64,000 nt of DNA from Leucobacter chironomi DSM 19883 (GTDB taxonomy: Bacteria > Actinomycetota > Actinomycetes > Actinomycetales > Microbacteriaceae). Positions 35,365 to 43,688 of this stretch are shown piece by piece. Location: assembly GCF_000421845.1 (NCBI RefSeq), contig NZ_ATXU01000007.1, positions 124,001 to 188,000 of the forward strand. The letters are read 5' to 3'. The notes under the pieces are model-generated. The model did not search any database. It had not been told where the DNA came from and worked only from the letters and a program-made list of their open reading frames with translations. The translations under genes were made by a program, and so were the position numbers. Every line of letters begins with the position of its first letter. Position 1 is the stretch's first letter.

Positions 35365-36474
35365 ATGGCGAGAGTCGTGTACGACGACGTGACCCTGCAG
35401 TACCCGGGAACCGAACGGCCCGCGGTCACGCATCTGAATCTGGACATCGAGGACGGCGAGTTCCTCGTGCTCGTGGGCCCATCCGGCTGCGGCAAGTCGA
35501 CCGCCCTGCGCATGCTCGCGGGTCTCGAGGAGGTCACCGACGGCCGCATCCTCATCGATGAGCAGGACGTGACGCAGGTCTCCCCGAAGGATCGCGACAT
35601 CGCGATGGTGTTCCAGAACTACGCGCTGTACCCGCACATGTCGGTGGCGGAGAACATGGGCTTCGCGCTGAAGATCGCGGGCGTCTCCAAGGAGGAGCGG
35701 CGCAAGCGGGTCGAGGAGGTCGCCGAGCAGCTCGACCTGACCGAATACCTCGACCGCAAGCCGAAGGCGCTCTCGGGCGGTCAGCGGCAGCGCGTGGCGA
35801 TGGGCCGTGCGATCGTGCGAGCCCCGAAGGTCTTCCTGATGGACGAGCCCCTGTCGAACCTCGACGCGAAGCTGCGCGTGCAGACGCGCTCGCGCATCGC
35901 GACGCTGCAGCGCCGGCTCGCCCTCACGACGGTGTACGTGACGCACGATCAGACCGAGGCGCTGACGATGGGGGATCGCATCGCGGTGATGAAGCTCGGC
36001 GTGCTGCAGCAGGTGGGTTCGCCGCGCGAACTGCTCGACCACCCGGTCAACACCTTCGTGGCGGGCTTCATCGGCAGCCCGGCGATGAACCTGTTCGCCG
36101 CCGAGGTGGATGAGCGCGGACTCGTGCTGGGCGGCGCCGTGCTGCCCGTGGCGGACGGCGTGCGGGCCCGGATCCGCGACGGCCGGGTGACCGTCGGCGT
36201 GCGACCCGAGGATCTGGTGGTCGGCGGCGCCGGCGATCCGGGGATCCCCGTGAAGACGACGCTGATCGAGGAGCTCGGGGCCGATGGCTACCTGTTCGGC
36301 GACGCGGAGATCGCGGGCGAGCGCGTGGCCCTGGTGGTGCGAGTCGACGGTCGCGAGCACGCCGAACCCGGCGACCTCATCACGGTCTCTCCGCAGCCCG
36401 ACCGGGTGCACCTCTTCGACTTCGAGAGCGGCGAGCGCATCGGCACCCTGCACGAGACCCGCGAGGCGGCGTAG
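35365..36474 (+). CDS. ABC sugar importer ATPase (MsiK/UgpC/MalK type)
   Basis: 369 aa. Walker A GPSGCGKST (38-46), Q-loop in MVFQNYALYPHMSV, signature LSGGQRQRVAMGRAIVR, Walker B VFLMDEPLSNLDAKLR and switch VTHDQTEALTMGD, then C-terminal TOBE/OB domains (about 240-369). It stands alone with no permease or binding protein nearby, as is typical of actinobacterial MsiK, a shared ATPase for several sugar importers; this role is inferred. ATG 35365 has a GAGAGGAA site; an in-frame GTG seven codons earlier is less likely. Confidence 0.92.
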   Translation: MARVVYDDVTLQYPGTERPAVTHLNLDIEDGEFLVLVGPSGCGKSTALRMLAGLEEVTDGRILIDEQDVTQVSPKDRDIAMVFQNYALYPHMSVAENMGFALKIAGVSKEERRKRVEEVAEQLDLTEYLDRKPKALSGGQRQRVAMGRAIVRAPKVFLMDEPLSNLDAKLRVQTRSRIATLQRRLALTTVYVTHDQTEALTMGDRIAVMKLGVLQQVGSPRELLDHPVNTFVAGFIGSPAMNLFAAEVDERGLVLGGAVLPVADGVRARIRDGRVTVGVRPEDLVVGGAGDPGIPVKTTLIEELGADGYLFGDAEIAGERVALVVRVDGREHAEPGDLITVSPQPDRVHLFDFESGERIGTLHETREAA

Positions 36475-36509
36475 GCCGCGCCCGGGTCATCGGCCCCCGG
36501 GCCGCCGGT

Positions 36510-37013
36510 TCATCTCTCGCGAGCGGGCTCGGCGGCCCGGGCGGCTTCGCCCGCGGCGGTCTGCACGAGGGGGAGCGTGCGCCCCTCGAAGTGAGTGCCG
36601 AGGGCGAGCCGCGACGACACGCGGGCCACTCCCGGCGTGTGCGAGATGAGGTCGAGCACGCGCTGCAGGTCCTGCGTGGAGCGGGCGACGACCGAGGTGA
36701 TCATGTCGGTCTCGCCGGTCGCCGTGTGCAGGTCGAGCAGCTCGGGGATCTTCGCCAGTCCCTCGGCGACCTTCTGGTGCCCCACCGACTGGTGGATGAG
36801 CAGCGAGCAGAACGCGCGGATCGGGTAGCCGAGGGCGGCCGGGTCGATGTGCGGCGCCATCGAGGGGATCACGCCCGTGCGGCGCAGGCGGTCGAGGCGG
36901 CCCTGCGCGGTGGCGCGGGCCACGCCGAGCCGTCTGGCGCACTCGACCACCGAGATCCCGGCCTCCTCGCTGATGAGCGTGATGAGTCGCGCGTCGAGCT
37001 GGTCGATGCTCAT
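36510..37013 (-). CDS. Lrp/AsnC-family regulator
   Basis: 167 aa. Helix-turn-helix (about 1-50: ISVVECARRLGVARATAQGRLDRLRRTGVI) and RAM effector domain (about 65-145; TATGETDMITSVVARSTQDLQRV). Amino-acid sensing is expected. AAGGAGG lies just upstream of the start. It is divergent from the aminotransferase, and a dyad in the gap is a plausible binding site for both promoters. Confidence 0.9.
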   Translation of the reverse strand: MSIDQLDARLITLISEEAGISVVECARRLGVARATAQGRLDRLRRTGVIPSMAPHIDPAALGYPIRAFCSLLIHQSVGHQKVAEGLAKIPELLDLHTATGETDMITSVVARSTQDLQRVLDLISHTPGVARVSSRLALGTHFEGRTLPLVQTAAGEAARAAEPARER

Positions 37014-37032
37014 GCATCCTCCTTGATGTGGG

Positions 37033-37065
37033 CAATCTGTATAGCTGAATCGTAACTCAGCTGTA
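37033..37065. promoter_or_regulatory. Probable Lrp site between regulator and aminotransferase
   Basis: TATAGCTGA (37040-37048) and TCAGCTGTA (37057-37065) form a dyad matching at 8 of 9 positions. It overlaps CAATCTGTATAGC (37033-37045), which recurs as CAATCTGCATAGC at 38327-38339 before the transporter genes. Confidence 0.6.
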
Positions 37066-37101
37066 CGCTGTGAACATACTGCCGGGGCAATGCTGCGCCG
37101 A

Positions 37102-37131
37102 TTGACCGGTTCCGTGCTCGCTCTCTAGAGT
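37102..37131 (+). promoter_or_regulatory. Promoter of the aminotransferase gene
   Basis: TTGACC (37102-37107) and TAGAGT (37126-37131) with an 18-bp spacer. The -10 box ends 7 nt before GTG 37139, so the transcript is probably leaderless and this fixes the start codon. Confidence 0.7.
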
Positions 37132-37138
37132 GGCGGCC

Positions 37139-38308
37139 GTGCAACCGCCCATCGAGCAGAGAGCGTCGAAGATGACATCCCAGCCCCCGCCGCAGTCCGA
37201 TTCCGCAATCGTGCCGGATCCCGGCCCCGCCGACCACCGCTTCCGGCCGGGCCTCGATCGTATCGCCGCGTACCGCGCGGGCAAGCCGGCGCCGCTCGGC
37301 CCCGGCGGGCGCAGCTTCAAGCTGTCCTCGAACGAGAACCCGTATCCGCCGCTGCCCTCCGTCACCCGTCGCCTCGCCGAGGTGCTGCCCGCGTCGCTCG
37401 CCCGCTACCCGAGCATCGCCGCCCCCGAGGTCACGGCCGCGCTCGCCGAGCGCTTCGAGGTCGCGCCCGAGAACATCGTGCTCGGCGCGGGGTCGGTCGA
37501 GGTCGCCGCGCAGCTGATCCACGCCCTCACCGGCCCCGGCGACGAGGTGGTGTTCGCCTGGCGCTCCTTCGAGGCCTACCCGATCCTCGCCCGCGTCGCG
37601 GGAGCGGTGCCCGTGGAGGTGCCGCTCGACGCCGATGCGCGGCACGACCTGCCCGCCATGGCGGCGGCCGTGACCGAGCGAACGGGCGTGATCTTCGTCT
37701 GCAACCCGAACAACCCCACCGGCACCGTGGTGACGCGCGCCGAGCTCGAGGCGTTCATGGCGACCGTGCCCGAGCGGGTGCTCGTGGTGATCGACGAGGC
37801 CTATGTGCACTTCGACCGCGATCCCGACTCGCCCAGCGGCATCGAGTTCTTCCGCCGCTATCCCAACGTCGTGGTACTGCACACCTTCTCGAAGGCCTAC
37901 GGGCTGGCGGGCCTGCGCATCGGCTACGCGATCGCGCGCCCGGCGGTCGCCGACGAGCTGCGTAAGGTGGCGCTGCCGTTCGGCGTCTCGCGGCTGGCGC
38001 AGGAGGCGGCCGTGGGCTCCCTCGAAGCGGAGGCCGAGCTCGGCGAGCGCATCGACGAGCTGGTGCGCGAGCGCGCGCGGCTGTTCGACGGGCTGCTGGC
38101 CGCGGGGCTCGGCCCCGTGCCATCGCAGGCGAACTTCGTCTGGCTGCCGGCGGGTGAGGAGAGCGGGCGGATCGCTGAGGCGTTCGAGCGCCATGGCATC
38201 TCGGCGCGGTGCTTCCCCGGAGAGGGCGTGCGGGTGACCGTGGGCCTGTCCGAGGAGAACGACGCCGTGCTCGAGGCCGCGGCCGAGCTGGTCGCCGCGA
38301 TCGTCTGA
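37139..38308 (+). CDS. HisC-like histidinol-phosphate / aromatic aminotransferase
   Basis: 389 aa, PLP fold type I. FKLSSNENPYPPLPS near the N-terminus, CNPNNPTGT, VIDEAYVHF and the lysine motif HTFSKAYGLAGLRIGYA are typical of HisC and of the actinobacterial aromatic aminotransferase Pat. It is not in a histidine operon but next to an Lrp gene and upstream of two TrpXYZ-like importers, so an aromatic aminotransferase is my preferred role. GTG 37139 follows the -10 box by 7 nt; GTG 37130 overlaps that box, and ATG 37172 is a possible later start. Confidence 0.87.
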   Translation: MQPPIEQRASKMTSQPPPQSDSAIVPDPGPADHRFRPGLDRIAAYRAGKPAPLGPGGRSFKLSSNENPYPPLPSVTRRLAEVLPASLARYPSIAAPEVTAALAERFEVAPENIVLGAGSVEVAAQLIHALTGPGDEVVFAWRSFEAYPILARVAGAVPVEVPLDADARHDLPAMAAAVTERTGVIFVCNPNNPTGTVVTRAELEAFMATVPERVLVVIDEAYVHFDRDPDSPSGIEFFRRYPNVVVLHTFSKAYGLAGLRIGYAIARPAVADELRKVALPFGVSRLAQEAAVGSLEAEAELGERIDELVRERARLFDGLLAAGLGPVPSQANFVWLPAGEESGRIAEAFERHGISARCFPGEGVRVTVGLSEENDAVLEAAAELVAAIV

Positions 38309-38326
38309 TGGCTCGATCGAACTAGA

Positions 38327-38339
38327 CAATCTGCATAGC
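38327..38339 (+). promoter_or_regulatory. Second CAATCTGYATAGC motif, before the importer
   Basis: CAATCTGCATAGC differs by one base from the motif in the Lrp/aminotransferase gap. It lies 179 nt before the binding-protein start; a possible -10 box TAGCAT is at 38420-38425. It suggests shared control of transamination and uptake. Confidence 0.45.
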
Positions 38340-38517
38340 ATTTTCCCTGAATGAATAACCTGTCTGTCACATCTGCCTAGATTCTTCCTGGCAGCTTGTA
38401 ACAGGCCCCACCGCCTGATTAGCATCGGGCACCGGACGGCGTTGTCCACTGACGCCGTGTCCCCTTCCGCTCGACGCCCCCGCCGAGCGCGAGACACCCC
38501 CCAGAGTGAGGAACACC

Positions 38518-39525
38518 ATGGCAGTCATCCGCAATCGCAGCAGGGCATTCGCCTTCGCCGGCCTGGTCGCGACCGCGGCGCTCGCCCTGAGCGCCTGCTC
38601 CTCGGCGAACTCCGGCGACGACGCCGGCTCCGAGAAGATCACCGTCGGCATCAGCCAGTTCGTGCAGCACCCCGCGCTCGACTCCGCCACGGAGGGCTTC
38701 AAGCAGGCCTTCATCGACGCCGGCTACGTCGAGGGCGAGACCATCGAGTTCAACGAGAAGAACGCGCAGGCCGAGGTCGCCACCGCCACCACGATCGCCC
38801 AGACCTTCGCCACCGACGGCGTCGACCTGTTGCTCGCGGTCGCCACCCCCTCCGCCCAGGCGGCGATGCAGAACATCGTCGACGCGCCCGTGCTCTTCAC
38901 GGCCGTGACCGATCCCGTCTCGGCCGACCTCGTCGAGTCGAACGAGAAGCCCGGCTCCAACGTCACCGGCACGAGCGACATGAACCCCGTCGCCGACCAG
39001 ATCGACCTCATCACCGAGATCGTGCCCGACGCGAAGAAGATCGGCGTGGTCTACGGCTCGGGCGAGGTCAACTCGGAGATCCAGGTCGACCTGGCCCGTG
39101 AAGCGGCCGAGGCGCAGAACATCGAGCTCGTCGAGGCGACCGTCACCAACGCCGGCGAGATCAAGCAGGCCGTCGAGTCGCTGGGCGACGTCGACGCGAT
39201 CTACACTCCCACCGACAACCTCGTGGCCTCGGGCCTCGGCGCCCTGATCGGCGTCGCCGAGGAGCGCGGCATCCCTGTCGTCGGCGCCGAGTCGGCCCAC
39301 GTCGAGGGCGGCGCCGTCGCCACGCTCGGCATCGACTACACGAAGCTCGGCTACCAGACCGGCGAGATGGCGCTGAAGATCATCAAGGACGGCGCCGATC
39401 CCGCCACCATGGCCGTCGAGACCTCGAAGGATCTCGAGCTGGTCGTCAACCCTGCCGCCGCCAAGCGCATGGGCGTCGAACTGCCCGCCGCGCTGGTCGA
39501 GCGCGCCGACAGCACGGTCGAGTAA
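38518..39525 (+). CDS. TrpX-like ABC binding lipoprotein, cassette 1
   Basis: 335 aa. Lipoprotein signal with LSAC and Cys27. The body is the ABC_sub_bind family used in TrpXYZ importers of firmicutes (tryptophan) and relatives: VGISQFVQHPALDSATEGFK, GSNVTGTSD, YGSGEVNSEIQ, TPTDNLVASG and GAESAHVEGGAVATLGIDY. It should bind an amino acid at the membrane surface; tryptophan is an inference. ATG 38518 has GAGGAA just upstream; an in-frame GTG at 38506 is less likely. The permease follows after 5 nt. Confidence 0.88.
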   Translation: MAVIRNRSRAFAFAGLVATAALALSACSSANSGDDAGSEKITVGISQFVQHPALDSATEGFKQAFIDAGYVEGETIEFNEKNAQAEVATATTIAQTFATDGVDLLLAVATPSAQAAMQNIVDAPVLFTAVTDPVSADLVESNEKPGSNVTGTSDMNPVADQIDLITEIVPDAKKIGVVYGSGEVNSEIQVDLAREAAEAQNIELVEATVTNAGEIKQAVESLGDVDAIYTPTDNLVASGLGALIGVAEERGIPVVGAESAHVEGGAVATLGIDYTKLGYQTGEMALKIIKDGADPATMAVETSKDLELVVNPAAAKRMGVELPAALVERADSTVE

Positions 39526-39530
39526 ACGCC

Positions 39531-40490
39531 ATGATCGGAGCTCTCGAGCTGGGCCTCATCTACGGTGTGATGGCCCTCGGCGTCTACCTCACGTTCCGGG
39601 TGCTGAACTTCCCCGACCTCACGGTCGACGGCAGCTTCACCACCGGTGCCGCGGTCGCCGCCTCCCTCATCAGCGCGGGGCAGAACCCCGTGCTCGCCAC
39701 TGTAGCGGGTGCCGTGGCCGGCCTCATCGCCGGCGCCATCACCGGTCTGCTGCACACCAAGGGCAAGATCGACGGCCTGCTGGCCGGCATCCTCACCATG
39801 ATCGCGCTGTGGTCGATCAACCTGCGCATCATGGACAAGGCCAACGTGCCACTGCTGCGCGAGGACACCGTCATGACGCCGCTGCGCGAGGCGGGCTGGA
39901 TCGGCAAGACCTGGATGGCGGTGCTCGTCTTCGTGATCGCGCTGTTCGTGCTCAAGCTGATCGTCGACTGGTTCCTGTCGACCGACCTCGGTCTCGCGAT
40001 CCAGGCGACCGGCAACAACGAGCAGATGATCCGCAGCTTCGGCGTGAACACCGACGGCACCAAGATCCTCACCCTGTCGCTCTCGAACGGCCTCGTGGCC
40101 CTCGCCGGTGCGCTCGTGGCGCAGTACCAGGGCTTCGCCGACATCAGCATGGGCGTCGGCCTCATCCTCGTGGGCCTCGCCTCCGTGATCCTCGGCCAGG
40201 CGGTGCTCGGCCAGCGCAACCTCTTCATGGCCAGCCTCGCGGTGCTCGTCGGCTCGATCCTCTACCGACTCATCGTGTTCTTCGCCCTCACCGCGGGGCT
40301 CAACCCGAACGACATGCGCGCGGTCACGGCCGTGCTCGTGATCCTCGCGCTGCTGCTGCCGCGCTGGGGCTTCCTGAAGAAGATCCCATCGCTGCGGGAT
40401 CGGGGCAACCGCAGACCCGCAGCCCCCGACCCAGCGCCGGACCCCGTCGCTTCGGCGACGACCGGCGTGACCGTGCCGGCGGAGAGGTAG
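39531..40490 (+). CDS. ABC permease, cassette 1 (TrpY-like)
   Basis: 319 aa, about eight or nine helices, of the branched-chain-type permease family (BPD_transp_2). Conserved pieces are YLTFRVLNFPDLTVDGSFTTG and GLAIQATGNNEQMIRSFGVN, shared almost unchanged with cassette 2. Only 5 nt after the binding protein and 7 nt before the ATPase, so a tight operon. The last 35 residues are polar and disordered. Confidence 0.9.
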   Translation: MIGALELGLIYGVMALGVYLTFRVLNFPDLTVDGSFTTGAAVAASLISAGQNPVLATVAGAVAGLIAGAITGLLHTKGKIDGLLAGILTMIALWSINLRIMDKANVPLLREDTVMTPLREAGWIGKTWMAVLVFVIALFVLKLIVDWFLSTDLGLAIQATGNNEQMIRSFGVNTDGTKILTLSLSNGLVALAGALVAQYQGFADISMGVGLILVGLASVILGQAVLGQRNLFMASLAVLVGSILYRLIVFFALTAGLNPNDMRAVTAVLVILALLLPRWGFLKKIPSLRDRGNRRPAAPDPAPDPVASATTGVTVPAER

Positions 40491-40497
40491 GAACGCC

Positions 40498-41289
40498 ATG
40501 CTGAACATCGACCGCATCTCCAAGACGTTCTTCGCGGGAACGATCAACGAGCGCAAAGCGCTCGTCGATCTGAGCCTGCGCCTCGACGAGGGCGACTTCG
40601 TCACCGTGATCGGATCGAACGGCGCCGGCAAGTCGACGCTGCTCAACGCGATCGCGGGCCGCTACACCGTCGACACCGGGTCGCTCACCGTCGACGGCAA
40701 GCCGGTGACGAAGCTCAAGGAGTACCAGCGCGCCCGCTACGTGGGCCGCGTGTTCCAGGATCCGATGGCGGGCACCGCGCCCGACCTCACGATCGAGCAG
40801 AACCTGTCGCTCGCGCTGCAGCGCGGCAAGGCGCGCGGCCTCGGCCTCGGGATCACGAAGTCCCGGCGCGAGCAGTTCGTGGAGGAGCTGAAATCGCTCG
40901 AGCTCGGCCTCGAGAACCGGCTCACCGCGAAGGTCGGTCTGCTCTCGGGCGGTCAGCGCCAGGCGCTGTCGCTGCTCATGTCGGGATTCACGAAGCCGCG
41001 GATCCTGCTGCTCGATGAGCACACCGCGGCGCTCGACCCGCAGCGGGCCGCGCTCGTGACCGACCTCACCGAGCGCATCGTCGCCGAGGGCGGGCTGACC
41101 ACCCTCATGGTGACGCACAACATGGAGCAGGCGCTCAAGCTCGGCAACCGCCTCATCATGATGCACGAGGGGCGCATCGTCTTCCAGGCCTCGGCCGAGG
41201 AGAAGCAGCACCTCACCGTGCCGCTGCTGCTCGCGGAGTTCGCGAAGATCAAGGGCGCGAGCTTCGACGACCGGGCGCTGCTCGCTTAG
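40498..41289 (+). CDS. ABC ATPase, cassette 1 (TrpZ-like)
   Basis: 263 aa. Walker A GSNGAGKST (39-47), Q-loop in GRVFQDPMAGTAPDLTIEQN, signature LSGGQRQALSLLM, Walker B ILLLDEHTAALDP and switch VTHNMEQAL. Glu follows the Walker B aspartate, so it should be active. It is the last gene of the first cassette; a double hairpin region follows. Confidence 0.93.
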   Translation: MLNIDRISKTFFAGTINERKALVDLSLRLDEGDFVTVIGSNGAGKSTLLNAIAGRYTVDTGSLTVDGKPVTKLKEYQRARYVGRVFQDPMAGTAPDLTIEQNLSLALQRGKARGLGLGITKSRREQFVEELKSLELGLENRLTAKVGLLSGGQRQALSLLMSGFTKPRILLLDEHTAALDPQRAALVTDLTERIVAEGGLTTLMVTHNMEQALKLGNRLIMMHEGRIVFQASAEEKQHLTVPLLLAEFAKIKGASFDDRALLA

Positions 41290-41296
41290 CAACGAA

Positions 41297-41315
41297 GGCG
41301 GGCCCGGCGCCCGCC
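41297..41315. terminator. Short hairpin after cassette 1
   Basis: GGCGGG (41297-41302) with CCCGCC (41310-41315) around a 7-nt GC-rich loop, 7 nt after the ATPase stop. Weak on its own; the larger palindrome that follows may complete termination. Confidence 0.4.
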
Positions 41316-41329
41316 CGATCTGAGGGGGA

Positions 41330-41376
41330 AAACGAGACGCGCCGTCTCGTGCAGGACGAGGCGGCGTGTCGCGTTT
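41330..41376. repeat. Nested palindrome between the two importer cassettes
   Basis: Arms 41330-41350 and 41356-41376 match at 18 of 21 positions around a 5-nt loop. The left arm is itself palindromic (ACGAGACG-CGC-CGTCTCGT, 41332-41350), so the DNA can fold as one long hairpin or as two. Probably the main terminator of cassette 1. Confidence 0.75.
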
Positions 41377-41439
41377 CCGGAAGGCAACGTGTCGATCACG
41401 AAACCGCGGCCGGTTTGCGCGAATCGGGTCGCCGCGGTC

Positions 41440-41504
41440 TACGATGCTTGAATCGGCGTTTACTCGCGCCGATTTCTCAGTTCGCCGAGGCACTGGTCTC
41501 GGCG
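41440..41504 (+). promoter_or_regulatory. Promoter and leader hairpins of cassette 2
   Basis: A possible -10 box TACGAT (41440-41445) is followed by two hairpins in the expected leader: AATCGGCG (41451-41458) with CGCCGATT (41467-41474), and CGCCGAG (41483-41489) with CTCGGCG (41498-41504). The second ends 27 nt before ATG 41532. They may simply stabilise the message or may control it. Confidence 0.5.
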
Positions 41505-41531
41505 GGTAGACCTGCGAAGGATCGATAACAC

Positions 41532-42548
41532 ATGCGTCAGACCTCGTTCCGCCGTGCGCTCGCCGCAGCAAGCCTCACCGCTGCTGCCGCGCTCACGCTC
41601 AGCGCCTGCTCCGGCTCCTCGGAAGCGACCGACAGCGCCGATGCCACCGTCGAGAAGGTCACGATCGGCATCAGCCAGCTCGTGCAGCACCCCGCGCTCG
41701 ACTCGGCCACCGAGGGCTTCAAGCAGGCCTTCATCGACGCCGGCTACGTCGAGGGCGAGACCGTCGAGTTCGATCTGCAGAACGCCAACGGCGAGCAGGC
41801 CACCGCTGTCTCGATCGCGCAGGGCTTCGCCTCCTCCGACGCCGACCTCGTGCTCGCCGTCGCCACCCCGGCCGCGCAGGCCGCCGCGCAGGCCATCACC
41901 GACAAGCCCGTGCTCTTCACCGCGGTCACCGACGCGGTCACCGCCGAACTCGTCGACTCGAACGCGAAGCCGGGCGGCAACGTCACCGGCACCAGCGACG
42001 CCGTGCCCGAGGACGCCCTGCAGGCGCAGTTCGAGCTCATCAAGGAGCTCGTGCCCGACGCCGCCACCGTGGGCATCGTCTACGCCTCGGGCGAGGTGAA
42101 CTCCGAGGTGCAGGTCGCCGCGGCCGAGAAGGTCGCCGCCGGTCTCGACCTCGAGATCGTGACGAAGACGGTCACCACCGCCAACGACATCGCGCAGGCC
42201 ACGGAGGCGCTCGGCGACGTCGACGCCATCTACGTGCCCACCGACAACATGGTCGTCGGCGGCATCTCGTCGCTCGTGCAGGTCGCCGAGGAGAAGCAGA
42301 TCCCCGTGATCGGCGCCGAGGCCGGCACCGTCGAGGGCGGCGCGATCGCCACGCTCGGCATCGACTACACCGAGCTCGGCCGTCAGACCGGCGAGATGGC
42401 GATCCGCATCCTGAAGGGCGAGGATCCCGCCAAGACCCCCGTCGAGTTTGCCACCGAGCTCGCCTACGTGGTCAACCCGGGCGCCGCAGAGCGCATGGGC
42501 GTCGAGATCCCGCAGGACATCCTCGACCAGGCCGAGACCGTCGGCTAA
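41532..42548 (+). CDS. TrpX-like ABC binding lipoprotein, cassette 2
   Basis: 338 aa. Lipobox LSAC with Cys26. It is a close paralogue of the cassette 1 protein; the blocks GISQLVQHPALDSATEGFK, QAFIDAGYVEGETVEF and EGGAIATLGIDYTELGRQTG are nearly the same. Differences lie mainly in the middle lobes that line the ligand cleft (for example TDPVSADLVESNEK against TDAVTAELVDSNAK), so related but different ligands are possible. The permease follows after a 113-nt gap, not 5 nt as in cassette 1. Confidence 0.88.
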   Translation: MRQTSFRRALAAASLTAAAALTLSACSGSSEATDSADATVEKVTIGISQLVQHPALDSATEGFKQAFIDAGYVEGETVEFDLQNANGEQATAVSIAQGFASSDADLVLAVATPAAQAAAQAITDKPVLFTAVTDAVTAELVDSNAKPGGNVTGTSDAVPEDALQAQFELIKELVPDAATVGIVYASGEVNSEVQVAAAEKVAAGLDLEIVTKTVTTANDIAQATEALGDVDAIYVPTDNMVVGGISSLVQVAEEKQIPVIGAEAGTVEGGAIATLGIDYTELGRQTGEMAIRILKGEDPAKTPVEFATELAYVVNPGAAERMGVEIPQDILDQAETVG

Positions 42549-42661
42549 CAGCCACGACTGGCAGACCCGCCGCCGGCTGAGCTCGCCGGGGCACGGATCC
42601 GATCCCGGATCCCGCCCCCGCGGTTCAGCCGGCGGCTCTGCACGACAGTAAGGAACATCCC

Positions 42662-43684
42662 ATGATCGGCGCGCTCGAACTCGGACTCATCTACGGTGTG
42701 ATGGCGCTCGGCGTCTACCTCACCTTCCGGGTGCTGAACTTCCCCGACCTCACGGTCGACGGCAGCTTCACCACCGGCGCAGCCGTCGCGGCGGCGCTGA
42801 TCACGCTCGGGCAGAACCCGGTGCTCGCCACCGTGGCCGGCGCGGTGGCCGGAGTGCTCGCGGGAATCGTGACCGGCCTGCTGCACACGAAGGGCAAGAT
42901 CGACGGCCTGCTGGCGGGCATCCTCACCATGATCGCGCTGTGGTCGATCAACCTGCGCATCATGGGCACCGCGAAAGAAGGCGCGTCTGGCGCCGCCAAC
43001 CTGCCGATGCTGCGCGCCGAGACCGTCTTCACCCCGCTGCGCGACGGCGATCTACTGGGCACCTGGGGCGGCATCGCGATCATCGCGGCCGGCGTGCTGG
43101 TGCTCAAGCTCGTGGTCGACTGGTTCCTGTCGACCAACCTCGGTCTCGCGATCCAGGCGACCGGCGACAACGGCCCGATGATCCGCAGCTTTGGCGTGAA
43201 CACCGATCGCACCACGATCCTCACCCTCGCCATCTCGAACGGTCTCGTCGCGCTCTGCGGTGCGCTCGTGGCGCAGTACCAGGGCTTCGCCGACATCAGC
43301 ATGGGCGTCGGCCTGATCCTCGTGGGCCTCGCCTCCGTGATCCTCGGCCAGGCGATCTTCGGGCAGCGCTTCATCTGGATCGCGAGCCTCGCCGTGATCT
43401 TCGGCGCGGTGCTGTACCGCCTCATCATCTTCTTCGCGCTGCGCGCCGGGCTCGACCCCAACGACATGAAGTTCATCACCGCCGCCCTCGTGGTCGCGGC
43501 GCTGCTGCTGCCGCGCTGGGGCTTCCTGCGCAAGCTGCCCGCGCTGCGCCGCCGCGGCGGCTCCGTGGTGATCGAGACCGAGGCCGCCCGGGCCGCGCAG
43601 GCCGGTGCCGGCGGGGCGGATCCCGAACCGGCGACCACCGCGCCCGCTGAGGGCGCATCCTCCTCAGAGACCAGCGGAAGGTAG
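42662..43684 (+). CDS. ABC permease, cassette 2 (TrpY-like)
   Basis: 340 aa. Nearly the same as the cassette 1 permease in its first 100 residues and in the later helices. It carries an insertion in the periplasmic loop after MIALWSINLRIMG (AKEGASGAANLPM) and a longer polar C-terminal tail. AAGGAA lies upstream of ATG 42662. The ATPase follows after 4 nt. Confidence 0.9.
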   Translation: MIGALELGLIYGVMALGVYLTFRVLNFPDLTVDGSFTTGAAVAAALITLGQNPVLATVAGAVAGVLAGIVTGLLHTKGKIDGLLAGILTMIALWSINLRIMGTAKEGASGAANLPMLRAETVFTPLRDGDLLGTWGGIAIIAAGVLVLKLVVDWFLSTNLGLAIQATGDNGPMIRSFGVNTDRTTILTLAISNGLVALCGALVAQYQGFADISMGVGLILVGLASVILGQAIFGQRFIWIASLAVIFGAVLYRLIIFFALRAGLDPNDMKFITAALVVAALLLPRWGFLRKLPALRRRGGSVVIETEAARAAQAGAGGADPEPATTAPAEGASSSETSGR

Positions 43685-43688
43685 TCGC

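Noticed and set aside
38309-38517. T-box or tryptophan attenuator before importer cassette 1
   Set aside because: No T-box consensus, no short leader peptide with Trp codons and no terminator/antiterminator pair could be seen.
41451-41474. Attachment site of a mobile element
   Set aside because: The 8-bp inverted repeat has no direct-repeat partner and no integrase nearby; a leader hairpin is simpler.
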